DNA of 5,858 nucleotides from Thermoplasmatota archaeon (GTDB taxonomy: Archaea; Thermoplasmatota; JAQUQK01), in the NCBI GenBank assembly GCA_028716125.1, contig JAQUQK010000125.1, positions 1 through 5,858 on the forward strand, given 5' to 3'. A program made the position numbers and the translations under genes. The notes under the pieces were generated by a model. That model searched no databases, was not told the origin of the DNA, and saw only the letters and a list, made by a program, of their open reading frames with translations. Of the stretch, positions 1-5,541 are shown piece after piece. The stretch's first letter is position 1, and each line of letters begins with the position of its first letter.

Positions 1-549
1 AAGGTGCTTTTCCTCGACGAGCCGACCCTCGGCCTAGATGCGCAGACAAGAAGGCACATCTGGGATTACATAAAGAGGCTCAACAAGGAAGCGGGCGTGA
101 CAATTATTCTTACAACACATTACATGGAGGAGGCCGACTTCCTCTGCGACCGCATCGCAATCATGGACCACGGCAAGATTGTTGCAATGGACACGCCTGC
201 AAAACTAAAGGACATTCTTGGCGGCGACGTTATTTGCATCGACTATGATGGAAGCGCGGACGTCTTCCTCGAAAGCGCAAAGGCGCTCGAGTGGGTTAAG
301 ACGGCAAAGAAGCACGACGGCAATTTGTGCCTTACGATGGAGCATGGCGAAAGGCGCATTCCCGAACTTGTGGCGCTTGCGCAAAAGACAGGGCTTGCAA
401 TCAAATCCGTCGCTCTTCACAAGCCTAGCCTGGAAGAGGTGTTCCTGCACTTCACCGGAAAAACAATCCGCGAGCAGGAAGCAAGCCAGAACGAAAGGAT
501 GCGCGGGCATGGCGGGCCTCACAACCCGAGAATGCGCAGGGGGCATTAG
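1..549 (+). CDS. ABC transporter ATP-binding protein, DrrA-like (C-terminal part, 5' end outside window)
   Basis: ATPase subunit of an ABC-2 type exporter, acting on the cytoplasmic face with the permease encoded immediately downstream. The frame is open from base 1, so the gene starts outside the window; Walker A, Q-loop and the ABC signature are not seen. What is present is Walker B (LFLDEPT, catalytic Glu codon at 19-21), the D-loop (GLDAQT, from base 31) and the H-loop (TTHYMEEAD, His codon at 118-120). A C-terminal extension of the type found in DrrA/CcmA-like ATPases follows and ends in the typical KPSLEEVFLHFTGK segment (about 421-462). After this comes a short tail rich in Arg, Gly and His (about 493-546) that is not part of the usual domain. 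The GTG at base 4 is an internal Val codon, not a start. The family call is firm; the substrate (drug, lipid or polysaccharide) cannot be told. Confidence 0.93.
   Translation, partial: KVLFLDEPTLGLDAQTRRHIWDYIKRLNKEAGVTIILTTHYMEEADFLCDRIAIMDHGKIVAMDTPAKLKDILGGDVICIDYDGSADVFLESAKALEWVKTAKKHDGNLCLTMEHGERRIPELVALAQKTGLAIKSVALHKPSLEEVFLHFTGKTIREQEASQNERMRGHGGPHNPRMRRGH
538..543 (+). promoter_or_regulatory. Shine-Dalgarno-like site of the ABC-2 permease
   Basis: AGGGGG lies inside the end of the ATPase gene, six bases before the ATG at 550. It supports that start and translation as part of one mRNA. The purine run is also codons of the upstream gene, so the match could be fortuitous. Confidence 0.45.
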
Positions 550-1332
550 ATGAAAACGATAAACTGGACTGCAATCTACGTGATGTGGCTTCGCGAGATG
601 AAGCGCTTTGCCCGCTCAAAGTCGCGCGTGGTGGGAACGCTCGCGATGCCATTGATGTTCCTTGTTTTCATCGGATTCGGCTTCAGCAACATGACTGTCG
701 GCGGCGCAGGCGGGGCGAGCGTGAGCTACATCCAATTCCTCGTGCCTGGAATTGTGGGGATGAACCTGCTGTTTACGTCTATGTTCGCTGGAATTTCCGT
801 TCTCTGGGACAGGGAATTCGGGTTCCTCAAGGAAATAATGGTGGCGCCAGTCAATAGGATTTCAATAATGCTTGGAAGGACTGCTGGCGGCGCAACTACT
901 GCGATACTTCAGGGCATGGCGATACTCTTGATTTCAATGCTTGCGGGATTCAAGATACTTTCAGGTTCAATTGCGCTGTCGATCCTGCTTTCGCTGGCTT
1001 TCATGGTTCTGGTTTCGATTGCGTTCATTGGCCTTGGGCTCATATTCGCCTCTAACATGAAGGACATGCAAGGGTTCCAGCTAATAATGAATTTCATAAT
1101 ATTCCCGCTGTTCTTCTTGTCGGGAGCGCTGTATCAACTTGAAAATCTGCCGGCGGCAATACGCTACATTTCGTATGCGGACCCGCTGACCTATGCGGTT
1201 GACGGGATGCGAGGGGCGCTTCTTGGCCTGAACTCCCTGCCGATTGCGTTGGATATCGGCGTGCTTGCAGGATTCTCGCTTGTAATGGTCTTCCTTGGCG
1301 CATATTTCTTTGAGAAGAGTGAAAGCGTGTGA
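550..1332 (+). CDS. ABC-2 type transporter permease, DrrB-like
   Basis: Membrane subunit of the exporter powered by the preceding ATPase. At 260 residues it has the usual length of DrrB/NodJ-type permeases. A basic, cytoplasmic N-terminus (MWLREMKRFARSKSR, residues 12-26) precedes about six hydrophobic segments, near residues 28-46, 56-82, 110-133, 140-166, 178-195 and 233-254. The stretch WDREFGFLKEIMVAPVNR (about 86-103) is the conserved cytoplasmic element of the ABC-2 family. Near the C-terminus, the run of aromatic and proline residues at YISYADPLTYAVDGMRG (about 206-222) is also typical. The ATG directly follows the stop of the ATPase gene with no spacer, so the two are surely co-translated. 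The last bases overlap the possible GTG start of the next gene. The substrate is unknown. Confidence 0.93.
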   Translation: MKTINWTAIYVMWLREMKRFARSKSRVVGTLAMPLMFLVFIGFGFSNMTVGGAGGASVSYIQFLVPGIVGMNLLFTSMFAGISVLWDREFGFLKEIMVAPVNRISIMLGRTAGGATTAILQGMAILLISMLAGFKILSGSIALSILLSLAFMVLVSIAFIGLGLIFASNMKDMQGFQLIMNFIIFPLFFLSGALYQLENLPAAIRYISYADPLTYAVDGMRGALLGLNSLPIALDIGVLAGFSLVMVFLGAYFFEKSESV

Positions 1333-1336
1333 GAGG
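1331..1336 (+). promoter_or_regulatory. Shine-Dalgarno-like site deciding the start of the molybdopterin protein
   Basis: GAGAGG overlaps the permease stop codon and lies four bases before the ATG at 1341. It favours that ATG over the in-frame GTG at 1329, which would overlap the upstream stop as GTGA. Both starts are compatible with translational coupling. Confidence 0.45.
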
Positions 1337-1340
1337 CGTC

Positions 1341-1898
1341 ATGAAGGAAAGAGTTCCGCCAGGACAAAGCGTTGTGGACGAGATGCCGGTGCTTCATGCG
1401 GGAAGCATTCCCAAAATAGATCCGGCAAAGTGGGAATTTCGCATATTCGGCCTGGTGGAAAAGGAAAAAATTTTGGATTTCAATGAATTTATGTCCCTGC
1501 CAATGAGAAAAAGCAAGTCTGATATACACTGCGTCACGGGATGGTCGAAACTGGACAATGTATGGGAAGGCGTTTCCTCACAGACAATAAAGAATCTTGT
1601 GAAAATATTGCCAGACGCAAAATTTGCAATAGTTTATGCGGAAGGCGGCTTTACGACAAATCTTCCTATTGACGATTTCTTTGGCCAGGACGTAATTTTT
1701 GCAGTGCGCCAGAACGGCAAGGAAATAACGCCGGAGCATGGATGGCCGGTGCGACTGGTGGTTCCGCGCCTCTACTTCTGGAAGAGCGCAAAATGGGTAA
1801 ACGGAGTGGAATTCGCAAAAGAAGACCGCCCGGGATTCTGGGAAAGCAGGGGATATCACAACCGCGGCGATCCGTGGAAAGAGGAAAGATACGGTTGA
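1341..1898 (+). CDS. Sulfite oxidase-like molybdopterin oxidoreductase (soluble, YuiH-like)
   Basis: Member of the sulfite oxidase-fold molybdenum enzymes (COG2041 / oxidoreductase molybdopterin-binding domain). From the ATG at 1341 it has 185 residues and consists of little more than the cofactor domain. The probable Mo-ligating Cys is residue 64 (codon 1530-1532) in the family motif HCVTGWSKLDNVWEGV. The C-terminal signature is complete: HGWPVRLVVPRLYFWKSAKW, then GVEF, then RPGFWESRGYHNRGDPW and EERY. There is no Tat or Sec signal, no haem b5 domain and no dimerisation domain, so it is predicted to be cytoplasmic and to need an external electron partner. The cytochrome b561-like protein encoded 50 bases downstream is the obvious candidate, recalling the MsrP-MsrQ pairing although that enzyme is periplasmic. 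Substrate unknown; an S-oxide or oxyanion reductase is as likely as a sulfite oxidase. An alternative GTG start at 1329 would add four residues. Confidence 0.92.
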   Translation: MKERVPPGQSVVDEMPVLHAGSIPKIDPAKWEFRIFGLVEKEKILDFNEFMSLPMRKSKSDIHCVTGWSKLDNVWEGVSSQTIKNLVKILPDAKFAIVYAEGGFTTNLPIDDFFGQDVIFAVRQNGKEITPEHGWPVRLVVPRLYFWKSAKWVNGVEFAKEDRPGFWESRGYHNRGDPWKEERYG

Positions 1899-1918
1899 AG
1901 CCGCAGGGCGCGCAACTG

Positions 1919-1926
1919 TTATAAAC
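1919..1926 (+). promoter_or_regulatory. Archaeal TATA-like promoter element of the b561-TusA-DsrE-IscS cluster
   Basis: TTATAAAC lies in the only intergenic gap of the plus-strand block (1899-1948). Its centre is about 26-27 bases before the ATG at 1949, so the predicted transcription start falls on or next to the start codon, giving a leaderless mRNA. This suggests the cluster from 1949 can be transcribed separately from the ABC/molybdopterin genes. An AGGA at 1940-1943 could serve as a ribosome-binding site on transcripts reading through from upstream. Judged by eye only. Confidence 0.6.
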
Positions 1927-1948
1927 ACGAGCGCCGAATAGGAATATT

Positions 1949-2431
1949 ATGCGTTTCCTATCTGCGGCCTTGGCTTTGCTTTCTTCGCCGGTCACTATTT
2001 CCGCCGGCGTCTTTGGCGCAAACTTCCAAATTCCGCAGATCTGGCCTTACCACGCCGCACTGATGATTTCCGGTCTTTCGCTAATGGCAGCGGGCGCGAT
2101 TCTTGCCACAAAGCGCTTCAGAAAAAACAGGTGGTGGCTCAAGACGCATAAAACATTAGGGCCTACCGGCGCAATCGTTTCCGCCGTCGGCCTCTTCGTA
2201 GCGATTTACATGGTTTCGGCTTCCGGCGCCGGGCATTTCCGCGTGCCTCATGCGTTCCTTGGCGCGGCGGCACTTGCATTTGCTTTTGCAACCCCGATTC
2301 TCGGCTATGCGCGGTTTCGTTACTTGAACAAGCCGAAAATACGAACCGTCCACGTCTGGTTCGGGCGCATCGCAATCATTCTAATGGCAGCAAATGTGAT
2401 TTCCGGACTTATTCTCGCAGGGGTGGTATGA
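1949..2431 (+). CDS. Cytochrome b561-like di-haem membrane protein
   Basis: Protein of 160 residues, predicted to pass electrons across or within the membrane. About five hydrophobic segments are visible: an N-terminal one (3-24) and four core helices (about 34-54, 69-91, 101-121, 135-159). Four histidines sit at the ends of the core helices with near-regular spacing: H35 (PYHAALM), H67 (KTHKTLG), H101 (VPHAFLG) and H135 (TVHVWFGR). This fits the b561 pattern in which two pairs of His ligate two b haems, probably H35 with H101 and H67 with H135. H96 is extra. Basic loops (KRFRKNRWWLK at 55-65; RFRYLNKPKIR at 122-132) suggest cytoplasmic sides by the positive-inside rule. The neighbouring molybdopterin protein is the likely redox partner. 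The stop TGA overlaps an ATG (ATGA at 2428-2431), and the frame beyond this TGA is that of the TusA body. The exact b561 subfamily is not identified. Confidence 0.8.
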   Translation: MRFLSAALALLSSPVTISAGVFGANFQIPQIWPYHAALMISGLSLMAAGAILATKRFRKNRWWLKTHKTLGPTGAIVSAVGLFVAIYMVSASGAGHFRVPHAFLGAAALAFAFATPILGYARFRYLNKPKIRTVHVWFGRIAIILMAANVISGLILAGVV

Positions 2432-2674
2432 GCGGGAGATGACGTAAAGGCTGATGCCGAGCTTGACTGTGTCGGCCTTTACTGCCCGATGCCGATTTCA
2501 TTGACAAAGGAAAAAATAGACCAGATTGAGATTGGGCAAGTTTTGAAAGTGGAGGCTGACGACCCTGCAGCGGAAGAGGACATAAAGCGATGGGCGAAAA
2601 GGGCCGGGCACGAAATAGTAAAATTCGAGAAAAATGGAACACTTCTTACATTTTACATCATGAGACTAAAGTGA
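2428..2674 (+). CDS. tusA: TusA-type sulfur carrier, N-terminus frame-disrupted (+1 shift needed)
   Basis: Small persulfide carrier of the TusA/SirA family. The frame ending at 2674 reads LDCVGLYCPMP, then KIDQIEIGQVLKVEADDP and IKRWAKRAGHEIVKFEKNG: the full family pattern with the CPxP active Cys (codon 2483-2485) and the DPAAxxDIxxW helix. However, this frame has no ATG, GTG or TTG between the TGA at 2429-2431 and codon 2489, which lies after the active Cys. The natural start would be the ATG at 2428, overlapping the b561 stop as ATGA; its frame hits TGA after four codons (M S G R). Skipping one base in the GGG at 2434-2436 restores MSGDDVKADAELDC..., an 81-residue protein of normal TusA length. 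The body shows no other damage. Explanations are a single-base insertion or sequence error, programmed +1 frameshifting, or readthrough of the b561 UGA, which is in this same frame. Translation from 2489 alone would lack the active Cys. Confidence 0.82.
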
Positions 2675-2678
2675 AACT

Positions 2679-2686
2679 GAGGAGGA
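2679..2686 (+). promoter_or_regulatory. Strong Shine-Dalgarno site of the DsrE-like gene
   Basis: GAGGAGGA lies five bases before the ATG at 2692, in the 17-base gap after the TusA stop. It is the best ribosome-binding site in the window, fixes the DsrE start, and would let the gene be translated even if TusA translation fails. Confidence 0.8.
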
Positions 2687-2691
2687 ACTAA

Positions 2692-3051
2692 ATGAGCAAA
2701 ATATTGTATGTGCAGACCAGCGGAACGGATACGCCTGAAAGACTGTATGCGCCATTCATCCTGGCAACGACGGCAAGGGCGATGGATATTGAGGCGCAGA
2801 TATATTTCGTGATGAAGGGAATAACCGTCGTCAAGCAGGGCGCGGCTGAGAAAATAAAACTCGGGAATTTCCCAAGCCTCAAGGAAGTTATGGAGCAGGC
2901 AATAAAAGCGGGAGTGAAAATATATTCCTGCGAGCAGAGCTGCATGCTTCTTGGAATTCCGAGAGGCGATATCTCGCCCGGCGTGACTGTCGTAGGCGCC
3001 GCAACTCTAAACGACCTTGCGCTTGAGGCTGATGCAGTGCTCACTTTTTAG
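2692..3051 (+). CDS. DsrE/DsrF-like sulfur-relay protein
   Basis: Protein of 119 residues with the DsrE-like fold (COG2044-type). Members bind or transfer sulfur through a conserved Cys and often act with TusA. The first strand (KILYVQTSGTDTPERLYAPF, 3-22), the second strand (IEAQIYFVMKGITVVK, 33-48) and the Cys-bearing strand-loop VKIYSCEQSCMLLGI (75-89) follow the family order. The last part, GVTVVGAATLNDLALEADAVLTF, is typical of the C-terminus. Two cysteines, C80 and C84, form a CxxxC; C80 sits at the expected family position. No signal peptide or membrane segment is seen, so it is cytoplasmic. It lies between TusA and an IscS-like gene, which supports a role in persulfide relay. Its stop TAG provides part of the next gene's Shine-Dalgarno site. 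Its direct partner and sulfur source are not known. Confidence 0.88.
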   Translation: MSKILYVQTSGTDTPERLYAPFILATTARAMDIEAQIYFVMKGITVVKQGAAEKIKLGNFPSLKEVMEQAIKAGVKIYSCEQSCMLLGIPRGDISPGVTVVGAATLNDLALEADAVLTF

Positions 3052-3054
3052 GTG
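3050..3054 (+). promoter_or_regulatory. Shine-Dalgarno site choosing the ATG start of the IscS-like gene
   Basis: AGGTG overlaps the DsrE stop codon and lies six bases before the ATG at 3061. The in-frame GTG at 3052 abuts the DsrE stop and has no comparable purine-rich site upstream, so the ATG is preferred. Confidence 0.55.
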
Positions 3055-3060
3055 CCTGCA

Positions 3061-4233
3061 ATGAATCCTGCTGAAAGAAAAAGAATCTACCTCGACCACG
3101 CATCTGCGATGCCAGTTGACCCAAGAGTCGCGGAATTCGCGGGATGGTTCTTGACCAAGGATTTCGGCAATCCTTCGTCTCTTCATTCTGTGGGAAACGC
3201 AGCAAAAAAGGCGCTTGAGGATGCAAGGCGCAAGGTTGCCGAACTGATACATGCCGAAAGCCCGGAATGCATAATTTTCACGTCCGGCGCAACCGAGGCA
3301 AACAACCTTGCGATTAAAGGATGCGCGCTTCGCAACCAGAGCAAAGGCAAGAAAATAATTTGCAGCGCAATCGAGCATATGTCGGTCATAAACCCGATGA
3401 AGGAATTGCAAAAAGGCGGATTTGAATTTTCAACGATTCCCGTTGATTCGACCGGGCTTGTAAGGCTAAATGCGCTTGAACAAATGATTGCAAAGGACAC
3501 CGTTCTAACGTCAGTAATGTACGCCAATAACGAAATAGGAACCGTCCAGCCGATAATGGCTGTTGCGGATGCTGTCCATGAAAAAGGCGGCATTCTTCAC
3601 GTTGATGCCATTGCCGCTGAAGGGCGCCTTCCGATAGATGTGCAAAAGGAAGGAATAGACCTGTTCGCGCTTTCTTCCAATGATATTTATGGCCCGCCGG
3701 GCGCTGGCGCTTTGTACGTGAAGCCGGGCGTAAAAATCCAAGGCATTATGCCAGGGGGCGGGCAAGAAAAAGGATTGCGCTCCGGAACTGAAAACCTCTT
3801 TGCGATCGCGGGAATGGGAGAGGCGGCGCGAATTGCAAAATTGGAAATGGAAAAAGAGAGCGCAAGGCTGCAGCGCATTAGGGATAGCACAATCTCAAAA
3901 ATCCTGAAAATTGACGGATCGCGCTTGACTGGACACTACAAGCGCAGGCTTCCGCACCATGCAAGTTTCGTGTTCTCTGGAATTGAAGGCGAGAGCATTC
4001 TTCTTAATATGGACATGTTCTACAATGTGCAGATTTCCACTGGCTCGGCATGCTCATCAAAAACGCTTGAGCCTTCGCACGTTCTTCTCGCAATTGGCCT
4101 GCGCCATGAAGAGGCCCACGGCTCGATGGTGATGACTCTTGGAGAATCGAGCAATGAGGATGATGTGCCGGAAATCGTGCTGGCGGTGGAAGAGACCGTT
4201 GCCCGCTTGCGCAAGATGTCGCCGGTTCGCTGA
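3061..4233 (+). CDS. IscS/NifS-fold protein lacking the PLP-binding lysine (A. fulgidus IscS-like)
   Basis: Fold type I aminotransferase-like protein of the class V cysteine desulfurase family, 390 residues, full length. Seen: IYLDHASAMPVDPRV at the N-terminus, FTSGATEANNLAIKG for phosphate binding, H106 (IEH) stacking on the pyridine ring, NNEIG, and D182 (HVDA) for the pyridine nitrogen. The mobile-loop Cys C331 is present in STGSACSSKTLEPSHVL. Missing: the Schiff-base Lys. The usual S-H-K-I/M-YGP reads SSNDIYGP, with Asp208 in its place (codon 3682-3684). The Gln that follows HVDAT is Ala185, and the Arg that holds the substrate carboxylate (SIRFSLG in E. coli IscS) is Val357. I recall A. 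fulgidus IscS having the same SSND and being reported inactive as a desulfurase while offering its Cys as a cluster ligand. Normal PLP desulfuration is therefore unlikely here. The sequence is otherwise well conserved, which argues against a decaying gene. An alternative GTG start is at 3052. Confidence 0.9.
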   Translation: MNPAERKRIYLDHASAMPVDPRVAEFAGWFLTKDFGNPSSLHSVGNAAKKALEDARRKVAELIHAESPECIIFTSGATEANNLAIKGCALRNQSKGKKIICSAIEHMSVINPMKELQKGGFEFSTIPVDSTGLVRLNALEQMIAKDTVLTSVMYANNEIGTVQPIMAVADAVHEKGGILHVDAIAAEGRLPIDVQKEGIDLFALSSNDIYGPPGAGALYVKPGVKIQGIMPGGGQEKGLRSGTENLFAIAGMGEAARIAKLEMEKESARLQRIRDSTISKILKIDGSRLTGHYKRRLPHHASFVFSGIEGESILLNMDMFYNVQISTGSACSSKTLEPSHVLLAIGLRHEEAHGSMVMTLGESSNEDDVPEIVLAVEETVARLRKMSPVR

Positions 4234-5523
4234 TTATCCTGCGTTTTCCCAGTATGCTTTCCTTGCCTCGTAATTCGCCTGGTTGTATGCAACCGCGGCC
4301 GCGTCTTTTTCAGGCAACGGCTTGTTTCCAAGAATGCCGTCGACCATCACAGGCGCCATCGTCTTGTTGACGTAGCCCCATCCCATCTGCAGCCACGGCG
4401 CGGCGGGGTTTATCGGGATTGCATCAACGTTTCCCGGCTGGAAGTCCGTCGTCGTCCAGTATATTGCAGAATAATTGAGCACCGTACGCACCTCTCCTGC
4501 CGTAAGCTTTCCATCTTCGAGCATTCCTTTCGCTGGCGCTGTTTCAATCAGGCTGCCGTTCCTGATTATTCCGGTGTAGTTCAGCGCAACCCTGACGTCG
4601 TAAAGCGCCTTTGCTATCGTTCCTGCAACGCGCGGGCAGGAAAAGCTTGTGCCTGAAACTGTTTCGTAGCCGCTTATGCTCTTCTGCTTTGCAAGATGGT
4701 CCTGCGTAAAGTCGCTGACAACATCAGGCAGTTTTGCCGCAATCCATGCATCGCCGTTTGTTCCTGCGAATGCGCCTCCTACCGCTATGTTCCAGTACGG
4801 GCCTCCATGCTCATCCGCCAAATATGGCACGGGCTCGTTGCCTGCGCTGTTTGTCTGTATCTTTCCTGCTTCATATACAAGCTGCTCGGCATGGTTTATT
4901 CCCATGTCCTGCTCTTCTACGTATTCCGGCGGGACGCCAACTATGTACTTGCCCCAACTCGTAGTCACTACGTCAATCCAGGGCTGTTTTGCCGCCCATT
5001 CGTTTGCCGCCACTATGTCCTCGTCGTCGTCAATCTGTATGGAAACTATGAATGCCTCGGGGCAAGCTTCCATGACAGAGCCTGCAACCCAAGTGCCATG
5101 CGCCCCGTTGTCAAGAATTGGGTACGCGCTGTCCACCGGGCTGCGCTTCGCCGCAATGCCCATAACGTTCGTGCCAGAGAACCAGACAAGCTCGCCGTCA
5201 TTGAGCGCCGCCCAGTTCGATTTGTCTGCCTCATAGCACTCGCTGTATGTCTCGCCAAACGTCAGGTTGAATGCCGGAATCTCCTTCTGGAATCCTTCGA
5301 GCCATGTTGACGGGTGCGCAGTCATGTTCGGCCTCCTGAAAATCTCGTGATATGGGTTTATGCCGGTGTCTATTATCGCAACGACTACGTGCGGAACGTA
5401 GTTTGCTTGACTGTTTCCTGGCAATTCGTTTCCATCGCCCATTCCATTTCTATTTGCCACGCAGCCCGCAAAAAGGGACGCACAAACGCACATTGCAATT
5501 ATCGCAAATGCTGTGTTTCTCAT
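4234..5523 (-). CDS. Subtilisin-family (S8) serine protease, probable lipoprotein
   Basis: Secreted or membrane-anchored protease of 429 residues. The N-terminus is a signal peptide with hydrophobic core (TAFAIIAMCVCASLF) ending in AGC; Cys21 may be lipidated, although Phe at -3 makes the lipobox imperfect. The catalytic set is complete: Asp52 (VAIIDTGINPYH), His142 (NGAHGTWVAG), oxyanion Asn229 (NSAGNE) and Ser293 (SGTSFSCPRVAG). Only about 20 residues separate Cys21 from the catalytic domain, so there is no I9-type propeptide. Six N-glycosylation sequons (N66, N86, N315, N322, N350, N386) agree with an outside location. The region after about residue 345 is not a domain I recognise. The gene converges on the IscS-like gene with adjoining stop codons, and is preceded on its own strand by a fragment of another probable surface protein. 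A TATA-like element sits about 25 bases before the ATG. Target unknown. Confidence 0.93.
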   Translation of the reverse strand: MRNTAFAIIAMCVCASLFAGCVANRNGMGDGNELPGNSQANYVPHVVVAIIDTGINPYHEIFRRPNMTAHPSTWLEGFQKEIPAFNLTFGETYSECYEADKSNWAALNDGELVWFSGTNVMGIAAKRSPVDSAYPILDNGAHGTWVAGSVMEACPEAFIVSIQIDDDEDIVAANEWAAKQPWIDVVTTSWGKYIVGVPPEYVEEQDMGINHAEQLVYEAGKIQTNSAGNEPVPYLADEHGGPYWNIAVGGAFAGTNGDAWIAAKLPDVVSDFTQDHLAKQKSISGYETVSGTSFSCPRVAGTIAKALYDVRVALNYTGIIRNGSLIETAPAKGMLEDGKLTAGEVRTVLNYSAIYWTTTDFQPGNVDAIPINPAAPWLQMGWGYVNKTMAPVMVDGILGNKPLPEKDAAAVAYNQANYEARKAYWENAG

Positions 5524-5541
5524 GGCGGTTAATCGGATTAT

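Noticed and set aside
2489..2674. A 61-residue protein starting at the ATG at 2489 as the real TusA gene product
   Set aside because: It would begin at the Met of CPMP and so lack the catalytic Cys and the first strand of the fold. The conserved coding signal clearly extends upstream of it, and it has no Shine-Dalgarno site.
3052..3060. GTG at 3052 as the start of the IscS-like gene
   Set aside because: It touches the upstream stop and has no ribosome-binding site. The AGGTG containing it fits the ATG at 3061 at normal spacing, and the extra residues are not conserved family sequence.
3007..3765. Minus-strand open frames across the DsrE and IscS-like genes
   Set aside because: They overlap strongly conserved plus-strand genes and show no recognisable domain or start signal.
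3061..4233. Standard annotation as an active cysteine desulfurase
   Set aside because: The PLP Lys is Asp208, and the Gln and Arg that serve PLP and substrate are replaced by Ala185 and Val357, so the fold can be named but the activity cannot be assumed.
4676..5310. Long open frames on the plus strand inside the S8 protease region
   Set aside because: They are antisense to a protease with a complete catalytic set, resemble no family, and arise from the codon bias of the real gene.
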